Positions 1 through 10,056 of a DNA stretch of 64,000 bases are shown here, piece after piece (the first letter of the stretch is position 1; each line of letters starts with the position of its first letter). Origin of the DNA: Ailurus styani (lineage: Eukaryota; Chordata; Mammalia; Carnivora; Ailuridae). The translations under genes were made by a program, and so were the position numbers. The notes under the pieces were generated by a model that worked only from the letters and a program-made list of their open reading frames with translations, searched no databases and was not told the origin of the DNA. The DNA is taken from positions 1,996,463 through 2,060,462 of the forward strand of contig LNAC01000279.1 of NCBI GenBank assembly GCA_002007465.1. The letters are read 5' to 3'.

Positions 1-19
1 GGGGGGGGGGGGGGGGGGG
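1..19. repeat. G homopolymer at the window edge
   Basis: The window opens with 19 consecutive G. A run this long at a boundary usually marks the edge of a sequencing gap or a mononucleotide tract that assemblers handle badly. It says nothing about gene content, but anything inferred across it should be treated cautiously. Confidence 0.9.
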
Positions 20-159
20 ACGGGAATGGTCCCGGCGGGTCGCCCCGCCTGCCCGCGGCCGTGGTGATCGGGTCGCCCTGCCTTCTCCAGGCCTCACGCT
101 TGGTAGGCTTTCGTTCACGAGAATGGCGCGAGAGGTCGGATCAGTGTTGTTCAAGCTTT

Positions 160-1150
160 GTTCATTTTTTAAAGCAAATGTTGTACATGTATATAAATAG
201 GAGACAAATATACACTACTTATTTTTTATATTTTTTACTACACCTTTGTGTTCCTGGTTTAAATTCTCCTCTCTGGTAACGTTACAAAATGCTAGCGCTG
301 GGTCGGCGTGGAGGAGGGAGACAAGGTGCGCCGTCCCCTGGCGGGTGAACCGGGGCCACCTGGGCGGAGCGAAGGCGAGCAGCCGCCTCACCCCTGCACC
401 CGTCAGTCCCCCGAGCCTTTCCCGACCCAGGTGCCTTCAGCTCACTTTGGCTCTTACGACCTACAGTATTAACAGGGGAAAGGTGGGCATTTGTAGAAGC
501 CAAAGACTGCCCGGGCTCGTAGCGGGCAGGGAGGCCGCAGGGCGTGCGCCCGGCTCCTCCGTGCGCCTGCCCAGCTCGCTGCTGCCGGTTCCCCTTGGCC
601 ACCGCCCCTGCTACTGGCCTGTGGCTGTCACCAGCCTCGGGGAAGGGACCGTCCTCGTGCCTGGCTACGGAGAAATCACCAAAGCCTCCTGCTGGCTCTC
701 GGAGACGGGGTCTGGGGGCAGGAGGGCATCCGGGCAGCAGGGCCCAGGCCCCCGGGGTCCGCAGAGGCCACACGGCTGACTCCCACGTGAAGGCGGCCCC
801 TGGTTCCACTCCTCGCTGTTCCAACGCCACAGATCAAAGGCCTCAGAACCATGACAAGCACTTTACTTTCACGGAGATTTCCTTTCTTGCTGTAAGCCAT
901 GTGTCTCTGCGTCTTGTGTGTAGATGTGTGCGACATGTGTTCCATAGTTTCCCCGCATCACTGTGGGGCAGGCTGGGCGCCTGGTTCCAGGCACTACGTG
1001 ATCTGAGATGTACATAATCTGTTTTTTTTTTTTACCGTAACTGGTTTAATTATTTTATTTCTTATGTTAACATGAGAAATGTATGCCAAATGGTTAGCGG
1101 GTGTATGTTTTTTAATTTAATATTTAAATAAAATATTTGGGCGAAAACCC
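160..1150 (+). other. Probable distal 3' untranslated region of an unidentified plus-strand gene
   Basis: Two AT-rich islands (about 165-285 and 1015-1140) stand out from GC-rich surroundings and end in a canonical AATAAA at 1127-1132. A GT-rich stretch follows at about 1161-1184, as expected of a cleavage/polyadenylation region. The interior (285-1010) is GC-rich and has no convincing coding frame. An AU-rich terminal segment with this signal order is typical of the last exon of a vertebrate mRNA. The coding part would lie upstream, outside the window or in the unresolved G run. I do not recognise the gene. A chance AATAAA in AT-rich intergenic DNA is the alternative. Confidence 0.4.
1127..1132 (+). 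promoter_or_regulatory. Candidate polyadenylation signal AATAAA
   Basis: This is a canonical hexamer at the end of an AT-rich block. Likely cleavage lies 12-25 bp downstream, and a GT-rich element follows at about 1161-1184. It closes the putative 3' untranslated region. It is not followed by a poly(A) tract, so it is not the tail of a retrocopy. Confidence 0.45.
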
Positions 1151-1688
1151 TCGACCTTTCCCCGTGGTTCCTCTCTGTGGGTGCCTTCCTTCCGAACCGC
1201 TTTCTCCAGCCACACTCACAGTTTGCGTCTTAAGGGGAGGGGGGCACGGCACCAGCTCCCACGTCAGCCTGGCGCGAGGAGCCCGCGGCCCCCCAGAGGC
1301 AGGGACCCACCCGCCGCTGAGCCTCCGGTCCGGGCGCAGGAGGAGTGACCCGGGGCTCGGCACACCTGGGGGAGTGCTGGTTCTCCCCGCCGTCCGGCTC
1401 TGCTGATCTAGTTCTCCCCCCTCCCCCATTCACGCCTCACTCCCTCCCCCTGAATGCTCCGTGAATCCACTCACAAGTCAAGGACTTGGAAGAATCTCAC
1501 AGCCCGTGCTCCCAGGCCCTTAAAATTGACTCTACCAAGTTCTAGCCATAGCGTCAATGTGGCTGCTGGGTGAACAAAGGATTCTCTTCATTTGGATTCC
1601 CTGGCACTTATTTTTTGGGTAAAAAGTTCTCCGATCTCTTTACACCCTTTGGGATGGTCATTGTCAAAAAACTGTGGAATGGCCCTGG

Positions 1689-2250
1689 GAACCCCGTGTG
1701 CTGCTGGTGGGAGGGGGCGGTGCTGCTGGGAAAGCCGGCTGGCGCCTCCGGAACAGGCTGACGTCGCCGTGTCACACCGCTGGTGGGCACAGACGGCAGA
1801 CCGCTGGAAGCGGAGACTCCCGGCAGCACCCCTGGGTTCACACAACGACTCTAGCCCAGGGGTGACACAGCCACACGCCCGCTGGCATGTGAACGGGCAG
1901 GCGTGAGGCCCCCCGCCCAGGGGAGTAGCACTGGGCCGTGAGAAGGAGGGAACTTGGCCTCCTGCTGGAACGGGGACAAACCTTGAGGACATGACGCTGA
2001 GCGCGGTAAGCCAGGCGCAGAAGGACCAATCCTGTGTGACCACCGATGTGGCTGCCTGGAGCCGTTGGATCCGTAGAGACAGGAAGGGGGGTACTGGGCG
2101 CCAGGACCTGGGGCAGGGGAACAGGGAGTTAGTGCTTCATGGGGACAGTGAGGTCAGTGCAGGGACGATGGAAAGTTCTGGAGACGGACGGTGGTGAGGG
2201 CTGTGTGACAATATGAGTGGACTTAAGGGCATGGACTTCCATGTCACGTG
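1689..2250 (+). mobile_element. Ancient L1M 3' end, heavily GC-drifted
   Basis: The order of words follows the end of mammalian L1 ORF2 and its 3' UTR: 'gaaccccgtg...ctggtggga' at 1689-1711, 'aaaccttgaggacatgacgc' near 1978-1997 (consensus AAC..TTGA.GACAT.ATGCT), 'agccaggcgcagaagga' near 2011-2027, 'tagagacaggaag' near 2073-2085, 'gttctggagacggacggtgg' near 2174-2193 and 'gtgtgacaatatgagtggac' near 2202-2221. Spacing is also as in the element. Many consensus A/T positions are now G/C, so age and composition change are both strong. No open frame survives. Confidence 0.65.
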
Positions 2251-3279
2251 CAGATTCTAGGTTCTCTCGGGGAGACGACCACCATGGACAGCAGCGTCCC
2301 CGTGGTGGAACAGTGAGCGAGAGGACAGGACAGAGGACAGCAGGCTGGACCTGCAGGGGTCCCGGGAAAGGTCCGGGTCTGTCGGCCGGCCTGAGGATGG
2401 CAGCACGCCCGACTGCACCTCGGCTGGTGCTCGCGGGGGAAGAGCTACGCCTTCCTGACTGAGCTGAGGCTCTGGGTGGTAGGAGTCATGAGGGGCTGTG
2501 GCGGGGGTGGAGGACTCAGCCTCCCCGTGCACCCTGGGCGGGCTCTGCAGCCCCCCGTGCCTGTCCCCAGCCAGGCTGCTGAATGCAGGCTCTGTGGCTT
2601 GGGCCACAGAGACTTGGGCCCGCTGACCTGGCGTGGGGCCCGTGTCTCCCCAGGGAGGAAGGAGGGTCTGTGGACCAGCTTGCTTAAGGCTTAGCCACTC
2701 GTCTCAAGGGTGTTGTTGAAACCGAGGCTTGGGCAGCTTTCTTCCTTCATCAGGTGTGACCACTTCCAGCCACACGGGCTCACGTGTAACCCGGGGTTCC
2801 TGGATCCCCCGATCACAGATCGAAGACTGAGCAGCACACGGGTGGGAACCCCCCCAGAGAAACGCACCCCCAGAACAGAGCGGCTCTGCCAGGTGTGGCG
2901 GGCACACAGCAGGACGTGCGCCTGCCGCAGGTGTGGCTCGGGTGTGGCTCGACAGCGTGGGGGCCCGTGTGGCCCTCCCCAGAACCAGCACGCCCTCTCC
3001 CAGAAAGCCCCCGGGGACCTCGGGGGCCCTTCCTCGTCCACTGGCCTGCTCCCTGTGGATTAGTCGTGCGTTTTCTGGCGTTTCCTATGGACAGGCCGTG
3101 CCGCACGTGCCCTCCGTTTGCCCGGCTTCTTTCTTTCACGTGGTTGCACGGCGGCTGGTCCGGGTGCGGCCCCTCCCTGCGCCGGCCTCCCTCCCTGCAG
3201 AGCACCATGCCCCGGTGTGAAGTCGCCAGTCTGGGTCGCACACCTGCCGGTGGCTGTGGGGTCGTCGTCTTGTTTGGGC
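2251..3279. other. GC-rich stretch without a recognised gene
   Basis: I see no splice-bounded coding frame, no repeat I can name and no RNA gene. Overlapping open frames on both strands are compositional. A short direct repeat of a GTGTGGCTCG-type unit occurs near 2931-2952. Confidence 0.5.
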
Positions 3280-3674
3280 TCTTCCCCAAAGAGGCTGCTG
3301 TGAGGGTCTGCGCCCGTGACCGTGTGGACATGGTTCATTTCTCCTGGGTGGGGAGAGGGGGACACCCAAGGGCTGCGTCGCCGGCCACGATCGCCGCTCA
3401 CTCTAGCAGATGCTCCCGAGCTGGGAGCCGAGGGGCTGTGGCGTTCATCGTCCGTCCCCGCTCTGGCACTCCTGCTGCCATTCTAACAGGCCTGCAGGGG
3501 TGTCTTATTACGGCTTGTTTCGCATTTATTTTGCATTTTCCTGAGGACGAGTGATGCTTACTGGCCATTTCTCTCAAGGTTACTAAGTCCTTGCCAAATC
3601 CTTAATTGGATTGCTTGGATTCTTTTTGAGTCGTAGGGCTTCTCTACGCATTTCACATGTAAGGTTCCTCGTCC

Positions 3675-3762
3675 TATGTGTGTATGTGTATATACATGTG
3701 TGTGTGCGCGTCGACGTGTGTGTGCACATCTGCACGCATGTACGTACACACACACACGTTTC
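3675..3762. repeat. Interrupted (TG)n/(CA)n tract inside the L1M fossil
   Basis: Alternating TG and CA blocks with TATA and CGCG interruptions form an alternating purine-pyrimidine stretch of about 88 bp. It lies where the L1M consensus runs on without a microsatellite, so it expanded after insertion. Confidence 0.85.
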
Positions 3763-4305
3763 CCCACCTGTGCCTCGCCTTTCACCAGAGGAGAGGAGTG
3801 CAAAGTTTTAATTTTTATGAAGTCGTCTGTACTTTATCTTCTCTGGAGCATCTTGTGCCCTAAGAGCCCCTGCCTCCCCCAGTGTCAAGAGGTTCCCCCG
3901 TACTCCCTTCCGCAGGCTTCTTACACGCTTAGCTTTTGGTCAGCGTCTACAGTCCACTCTGAGATTAGCTTCGCCTGCGGTTGTGGACAACAGGTGAGGC
4001 TTACTCTTTCTCTGTGGGGATCCAGTTGTCCCAGAGCCATTTATTGGAAAGTCTCTCCTTTGTCCCCGTTGAATCAATTTGAAACATTTGTCAGAAATCA
4101 AGTAACCATAAACGGAAGGGCCTATTTCCGGACGCTGTTCTGTTCTGCTGGGCGGGATGTCTCTCCAGTGGTGACACCACGCTGTTTTGATTATTTTATT
4201 AGTCTAGCTGAAGTCTTGATGAAATTGGATGGTGTAAATCTCATTCTGTGCTTCCTTCTCTATGTCAGTGTTGCTTTTCCTGGTCCTTTACATTGCCATA
4301 TACAT

Positions 4306-4496
4306 TTTATTTTATTTATTTTTTTAAAGATTTTATGTATTATTTACTTGACAGAGAGGGAGATCACAAGCAGGGGGAGGAGGCAGAGGGAGACGCAGGC
4401 TCCCCACTGAGCAGGGAGCCGGATGCGGGACTTGATCGCAGGGCCCCGGGATCACGGCCACAGCTGAAGGCAGAGGCTTCACCGACAGAGCCCCTT
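4306..4496 (-). mobile_element. CAN-SINE (tRNA-Lys derived), inserted in L1M
   Basis: The reverse complement shows the usual order: poly(T) and AAAGATTTTAT at the left, 'gacagagagggagatcacaa' at 4350-4369, 'ctccccactgagcagggagc' at 4401-4420, and a decayed tRNA-like head at 4430-4496. Flanking copies 'ccatatacat' (4296-4305) and 'ccatgtacat' (4497-4506) look like a 10-bp target-site duplication with one mismatch. Host L1M sequence resumes without loss on the other side, which supports the boundaries. The head is divergent, so this is an older or CpG-decayed copy. Confidence 0.9.
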
Positions 4497-5514
4497 CCAT
4501 GTACATGTCAGAGTCAGCTTGTCCTTCTCAACCATCTGTACCGAGTCTCTCTATTTGCGTAGAGTTGGTGTTTGTTTTTTCCCAAAGGTTTGACGGAGTG
4601 CATCGGTGGGAGCACATGGGCCAGAGCTGCTTTGCGAGGAGAAGGCAAACCCCACCATCTCAGGGCTGCACCGAGAGCCATGCAGTCCTTAGTCCGTTTT
4701 TGAGCAAACTTTGGACATACGTGTTTTTCAAGGCAATTGCACACTTCATCTGGTTGTCGGGTGTATTTCTTGGAGGCGCACGTACCCTCCTAGCATCTTC
4801 TTGCTGTCTGTGGAATCTGCAGCCACGTCTCCCGTGGCTTGGAGCCGGTGTGGGCCGGCGCGCGGGTTTGTCCGTGGTGGAGGTGGGCGGCTCACTCCGT
4901 AAACACAGACTGCATGGTGGGTGACACTGCGGCCCGCGTCCTCTCCGTTCTCCCGGCTTTCTGTCTTCCTTTTTTATTTGTTTTTAAGACACAGGTGTGC
5001 AGAGCACTATTGTGCTCTGGGTTTCTCTGTCCGTCTCCTCTGCCCGCACTCCGGAGCTGTCGCTTATCAGCTACGTGATTTTGGGGACCGTTCTGTCTCC
5101 TTGAGGATCAGACCGTGTTTTCCTCGTGGACGGCCCCCTCTCTCCGCGTGGACCGTCTTTTTCCGGAGTCTGCCCTGACATTAGCGCAGCCCGTTTGGCT
5201 GCCGGGCGGTCGGCCTTGCGTGGCACACGCCTTGCCCCCGTCTTCGTATCTCCTACAGAGGCCCTCCGCGGGGTCTTGGAGGTGAAGGCCGGCTGCCTGG
5301 CCGTCTGTGCTCTGTACGTGGGGTGTTTGCTCCTCGTCCTGTCCCCTGCACGTCCTCTGCTGGGCTGTGTCTCCATCGCTCCATTTCCCCAGCGAGAGGG
5401 CGGCGGCACCCCTCCGCCCCGTCCGCCCCCCATGGGTCACCTTGGACACGCGAGCGCATGCCACATGGGGAGGCCGTGGTCTTCAATGAAGCCGCCCACT
5501 TTTGTGTTTCGTAG

Positions 5515-5622
5515 AGCAGCATCTGCAGGAGACTTATTTCTCCAATAACAACAACGGCAGAAGTTTGACAAGCCCAGCAGTTCCCACCGACGGCTACAGA
5601 GATGAAGTCTGCATGAGGACAG
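5515..5622 (+). other. Possible internal coding exon (unproven)
   Basis: A 108-bp segment is bounded by a pyrimidine-rich acceptor (tttgtgtttcgtag, AG at 5513-5514) and a GT donor at 5623-5624. Of the three plus frames only one is open. It gives 36 codons, phase 1 in and phase 1 out, with a non-compositional peptide containing an Asn run and the stretch GYRDEVCMRT. It is less GC-rich than its neighbours. Against it: the reverse strand is also open across the segment, no partner exon was recognised, and I cannot name the protein. It may equally be a chance pseudo-exon or a piece of an unrecognised repeat. Confidence 0.2.
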
Positions 5623-8600
5623 GTGGGCTGGTCCGAGCCTGGCCCAGAGGTTGGGCCGTGTCCGTCTGTGGGACTTGGCTGGTTCGCGTGGGACTGGGGA
5701 GCCAGGCGCGTGGAGGCAGCAGGCCGCATGCTTCGTGGCCCCGCTTGGCCGCAGCCTCTCCAGCCGTGTCTTCCACCTGCCACGGGCGGACGGTGGCGCG
5801 TGCCCCAGGTGGCCGGGGGAGCGTCCAGGCGGGCACGGGCAGAAGTGACCGAGGACACAGGGTCAGTGGGAGCCGCTGCTGTTCGCCCTTCCGAAGCTTC
5901 TCCCCGACCACTTGCAGCCAAAGTATCAGCCCCCACCGGGCAGAGAGGACGCACTGGGGCCCAGAGGCTTGGGGCTGGACTTTCAGGCCCGGGTCAGCTG
6001 AACCCCGCTTCCAGCCACCGTCCCTTGATGCACCATGGTCTATCTCCTCTCTCTGGGCGATCAGAAGACCCCACAGAGCGAGTGGGGGAAAGAAAGGGGT
6101 TCCGGGCTGGGTCCAACCATCCAAATGGGCATTGGGTCGCCCTTTCCGAGGCGGGGCCACGGCCGGCCTCAAGGTGCAGAGCGGCCGAAAGGCACACCAG
6201 CCGGTCTCCCCTGTTGGCCCCCGCAGGGCTGCTCCTGGCAGCAAGCTGGCTCGGAGTCTTGGCTTTGGAGGCGGCCTCCCTGGGTAGAGGATGATGGATG
6301 GAGGGGACAGGAGCCCCTCTGACCACCACCCAGGAGCCGTCCAGACACTAGAGCCCCTAGGGATGCTGGCCAGCCTCTCCAGGCCCCGGAACGGCGGGCG
6401 GCCTGGCCCACGGCATTCTGGGCCCGTGCACTTGAGACACGTCACAGGCGCACTCCCTCCGCGTGTGGGGTGTGATTGATTTTCCTGAAACGGGCACGGC
6501 AGCCCCGCAGTCCTGGCCTGTCTGAGCTGGGTGCTGATCATCGCCTCTCGCAGGGGTGGCGCGGCGTCGGCCCCGGGGACCCCGAGCGCTCGCAGCTCCC
6601 CACACCTGCCCGGTGGTGCAGGGGCGAGGCGGGGCAGCCAGAGGGCAGAGAGGTGCTGCCCGGCCCAGACACCCTGCCTCGGGGGACCCCGGGGTCAGGA
6701 GTCGCACAAGGTTCGCAGCTGCATGGCAGGTGACACAGGCTGGCAGCCAGAGCGTGGTGGGGGGCTGGGGGGGGGACAGTAAAGCTGGGACGGGGCGGCG
6801 GGGCTGCCTCGGAATGGAGCGCGAAGCCAGGCCCTGCGGGGGGGGCAGACACCCAACACACACCCCAGCAACGTCCCCGTCGGGAGAAAGCCCCCTGGGG
6901 CCTGGGGACGTGGGGCAGGGAAGGGGTGCTGGCGGAGCTGTCGTCCGAGGCCCTCTGTGCCCTGCGGTTCTGGGGCCACTTCTCCCCTCGCCTGGCTCGG
7001 TGGCAGCTGGTGTGGGAGCCCGGGGGCAGAGGGGCAGGGAGGAGGGGCTGCTCTCCCCTCCCTTCCTGAGGCTCCTCCTGCAGCTCAGAGGGCCAGAGCC
7101 TCATCCCCATCCCTGCGGAAGGCTGCAAGCACAGAAGCCTTGTCCCCGTGGGGTGGCACGTGGGGACACAGGCCGGAGGCCAGCCGCGGAGCGTTCGAGC
7201 CCATCGCCCCGGGCCGGAGCCGCAGACGGCGGACCCCGGCTCGCTTGGCCCGGCCCTCCTCTCCAGCTCCCCGGCCTGTCCCCCAAGCTGAGCCGAGGTC
7301 CTTGGGGTGCGCCCTCCTCGCACAGGACCGGTGCCCTTACGAGAAGAGGGGAATTAAGACACATAGGGAGGGGAGAGGACGGGCTGAGAGGTGTGTGCTG
7401 TGACCACGAGCCAAGGACACGGAGGCCAAAGCAGGAGAGTCCCCACTTCTGACGGGTCCAGCCCCAGCATGAAGTCACAGGGACTCCGGCAGGGGCAGGG
7501 GGAGGGGGGCGTGACTGTGGGCCGCCCTTTGATGCTCCCCGTTCCCCCCCCCACCCCGCGCAGGCTCCGGGACCACATTGTCTAGAAGAACTCCCTCCTC
7601 CTCCCTTGTGCGGGGGCAGAGGCGGCTTTGGGGAGACCCCGCAGCCCCCCTCCCTTGCTGACCCCTCTCCCCTCCCTCCAGCCAACAGTCAAGAGTTAGG
7701 CACCCGGCACCATCCTGGGCCCTCCCGTGGGAAGGATGAGGTGTGCCCCAGCCTGGCGTCGGAGGGCTGGACCCCAGGAGGGGACACAGGGCGCCCCTCC
7801 CGTCTGGGCAGACAATGCTGTGTCCGTCCCGGTGGAGCCGCTGGCGGAGCAGAACTGGCTGCCCGTGAGGTGCAGGCTTTATCTGCGGAACGGCTCCAGG
7901 GGTCTCCCGGGCTCGCGGGGACCTTGGCCACGGGCTACCCAGCCCCACCCAGCAAGGGACCCCCTTGCTCCCAGGGCCTGGGGTAGCGGGGCTGCGGCAG
8001 GCTCAGGCCAGGCGAGGGGCGCTCTGCAGGGTGGGGTGCAGGGGCGCCTGGGCCGGCTTGTGGGGGGGTCCCGGAGGGGTCAGTGGAGGGCCGTGCTAGG
8101 AGAGCTGGCCACTCAGGACCACCCAGGAGGAGCAGGGGGCGAGGCACAGAGCCTGGCCAACGGTCTGCCCCACGCCAGCCACAGAGGGGCCTGGTGAGGA
8201 GGTGGGGGGTCGAGGCCAGCGTGGTCCCCCGTGGTGATGGACAGCTGGGTGTGGAGCCAGCAAGCAGGGGCTGAGGCTGGAGCTCACCCAGCAGGCTGGC
8301 CGCCGATCGGGGGCCAGGACCCCTCGTGCCGCCTCCCGGCCTCAGCATGGACAGCTCAGGGGAGGGTGCTTGCCTTGGTCGGCTCAGGTGCAGGGGCTGG
8401 CCGGGGGGGGCCGTCGGTTGTGCTGGGGTGACCTGGGATGGTGAGGGGAGGCCACGGGGTGGGGGGGCTGCTCCGTGCCTGTGGGAGCCCCGCAGCCAGA
8501 CTCAATGGCCCCTCGCCGGCCCTCAGTCCCCTCTCCTCGGGGCCAGTGACGCATCTCTCGACTTGTGCACAAGAAGGACACCAAGTCCCAAACTGCCCGC

Positions 8601-9930
8601 TGCCCCTGGGCCACCAGGCCCCCTCCGCGCCAGGCCTGGGAGGGCAGCTGTCCTTGGTGAGGGCCTGTGCTGGGCCAAGGGCAGGTGGTTCCCTTCCTGG
8701 GGAGAAAGGGAAATGAAAACACAAGAAGGAAGTGGCTTCCCGCGCAGCAGGGTCACAAGTGCCCGGGGCGTGGGGCATGGCCGTGGGGGCAGCGGGCGCC
8801 CGGTTCAGGGGACACACATGGCGACCGCTCGCTGGGCTGCCGAGGAGAGCCGGGGGGCATCTCGGGCCACGCCCCCAGTCCCATCGCCCCTGGGCTTCCG
8901 GGCTCCCCCCGCGCGGCGGGGCTCGCACGAAGGCCTGAGAAGTGGTGGTGCTGCCTGCGGGGCCGGGGCCCCCGCCGCTGGCCCATGAAGCTGCTCCTCT
9001 GCGGGCACCTGGCATGGCACTTGGGGCGGACGGGACGATGGGCGGAGAGAGGGGAGGGGACGTAGTGAAGGGGCCCGTCTGCTCCTGGAGGGCAGCCCTG
9101 AAAACACTCTCATTGTCGTCGCTCCAAAAGGAAAGCCTTCCACGCGCCCTTGAACCCAGGGCAGCTGGAGAGACCGCTCCCGGGAGGCGGCAGGGGTCCG
9201 GACCGCAGGGGCCCCCCGGAAAGGCCTGGGGGTGCAGGGAAACGGAGGCCGGAGCCGCCACCCGCCGGGGAGCGCCAGCGGCGAGCACGGAGCGGGACCC
9301 GGTGCTCCTCTCCGCCCCCCAGACGCCCTCTGGCGAGGTGCTGGCTGTCCCACGTCACGGCCCCTTGGTGGGGCAGGCTCGGGGTCTCCAGGGCCCGGAT
9401 GAGGAAGCTGAACCCCGGGCTCAGCCTGCAGGAGGCAGGAGAGAGGACTTTGGTGCTGTGCCTGCGCCCCAAGTCCCTCCACGGGCCCCAGCACCCCGAC
9501 TCCTCCGCTCCACTCCAAGCGGGGCCTGCGTTCTCCATCGGCTCTTACACACTCGCGTGTGCGTGTGCGTGTGTGGACCTGGGTGCAGGTGGGCACAGGA
9601 CCCGTCTCCCTACTTGCTCTGACTTGGTCACCACCACAGGCTTCAAAAGCAACTATCTTGTCCCCAAGCTGTCTGGTGACTCAGACGGAGCCCAACGCGG
9701 GATTGTGTGACCGCGGGTCGGGTTCCCGAGAGCCCGGGGTCAGGACAGCACCGCCACCAGGCCGCTCCCGCCCTCCGCGGGGCGCCCGCCCCCCAGGCCC
9801 TGCTTCCCCAGCCCATCGGCCGCCGTGATCCGGGGTCCCCGAGACTCCCGGGAGCCAGGCTGTGGTGGCAGCCCTGTCCAGGCCGGCTGCGCCAAACTGT
9901 GCCAGCCCCGGTGCGAGGGAGACCTCTGCA
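5623..9930. other. 4.3 kb of GC-rich DNA with no recognised gene or repeat
   Basis: No repeat, RNA gene or splice-supported exon was seen. Overlapping open frames occur on both strands (for example 5594-6541 minus, 6556-7452 plus, 8356-9288 minus). Their products are dominated by Pro, Gly, Arg, Ala and Ser, as expected of GC-rich DNA with few stop codons. A short TG tract lies at about 9551-9575. Confidence 0.5.
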
Positions 9931-9933
9931 CAC

Positions 9934-10056
9934 GTGTGTGTGCATGTACATGTGTGTGCATGCGTGCGCGTGTGCATGTGTGTGCACACGTGTGTGCTCG
10001 TGTGCGTGACCACGGGTGTGTGTGCGTGCGCACGTGTGTGCATGAGCGCGCACCCC
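9934..10056. repeat. Interrupted (TG)n tract
   Basis: About 120 bp of TG repeats are broken by CATG, CGTG and GACCACGG interruptions, making an imperfect microsatellite rich in alternating purine-pyrimidine steps. It produces Cys/Val/His/Thr-rich spurious open frames on both strands. Confidence 0.85.

Larger units (their letters stand above)
3280..5340 (-). mobile_element. Antisense ancient L1M, 3' UTR through ORF2, interrupted by a SINE
   Basis: Read on the plus strand, successive phrases match the reverse complement of L1M in the right order. They are 'gtgtggacatggttcatttc' near 3323, 'cattttcctgaggacgagtg' near 3534, 'ccttaattggattgcttgga' near 3600, 'atccagttgtcccagagcca' near 4020, 'gttgaatcaatttgaaacat' near 4069, 'ccacgctgttttgattattt' near 4178, and, after the SINE, 'gtcagcttgtccttctc'. 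The ORF2-like order continues more weakly to about 5340. The copy is extremely mutated and CpG-rich in its right half (5100-5340), where matches are marginal. An internal TG/CA tract sits at 3675-3762. Confidence 0.65.

Noticed and set aside
8356..9288. Minus-strand frame with a protein-like piece near 9050-9140
   Set aside because: No donor or acceptor bounds the piece, the rest of the frame is low-complexity, and other frames are open over the same DNA.
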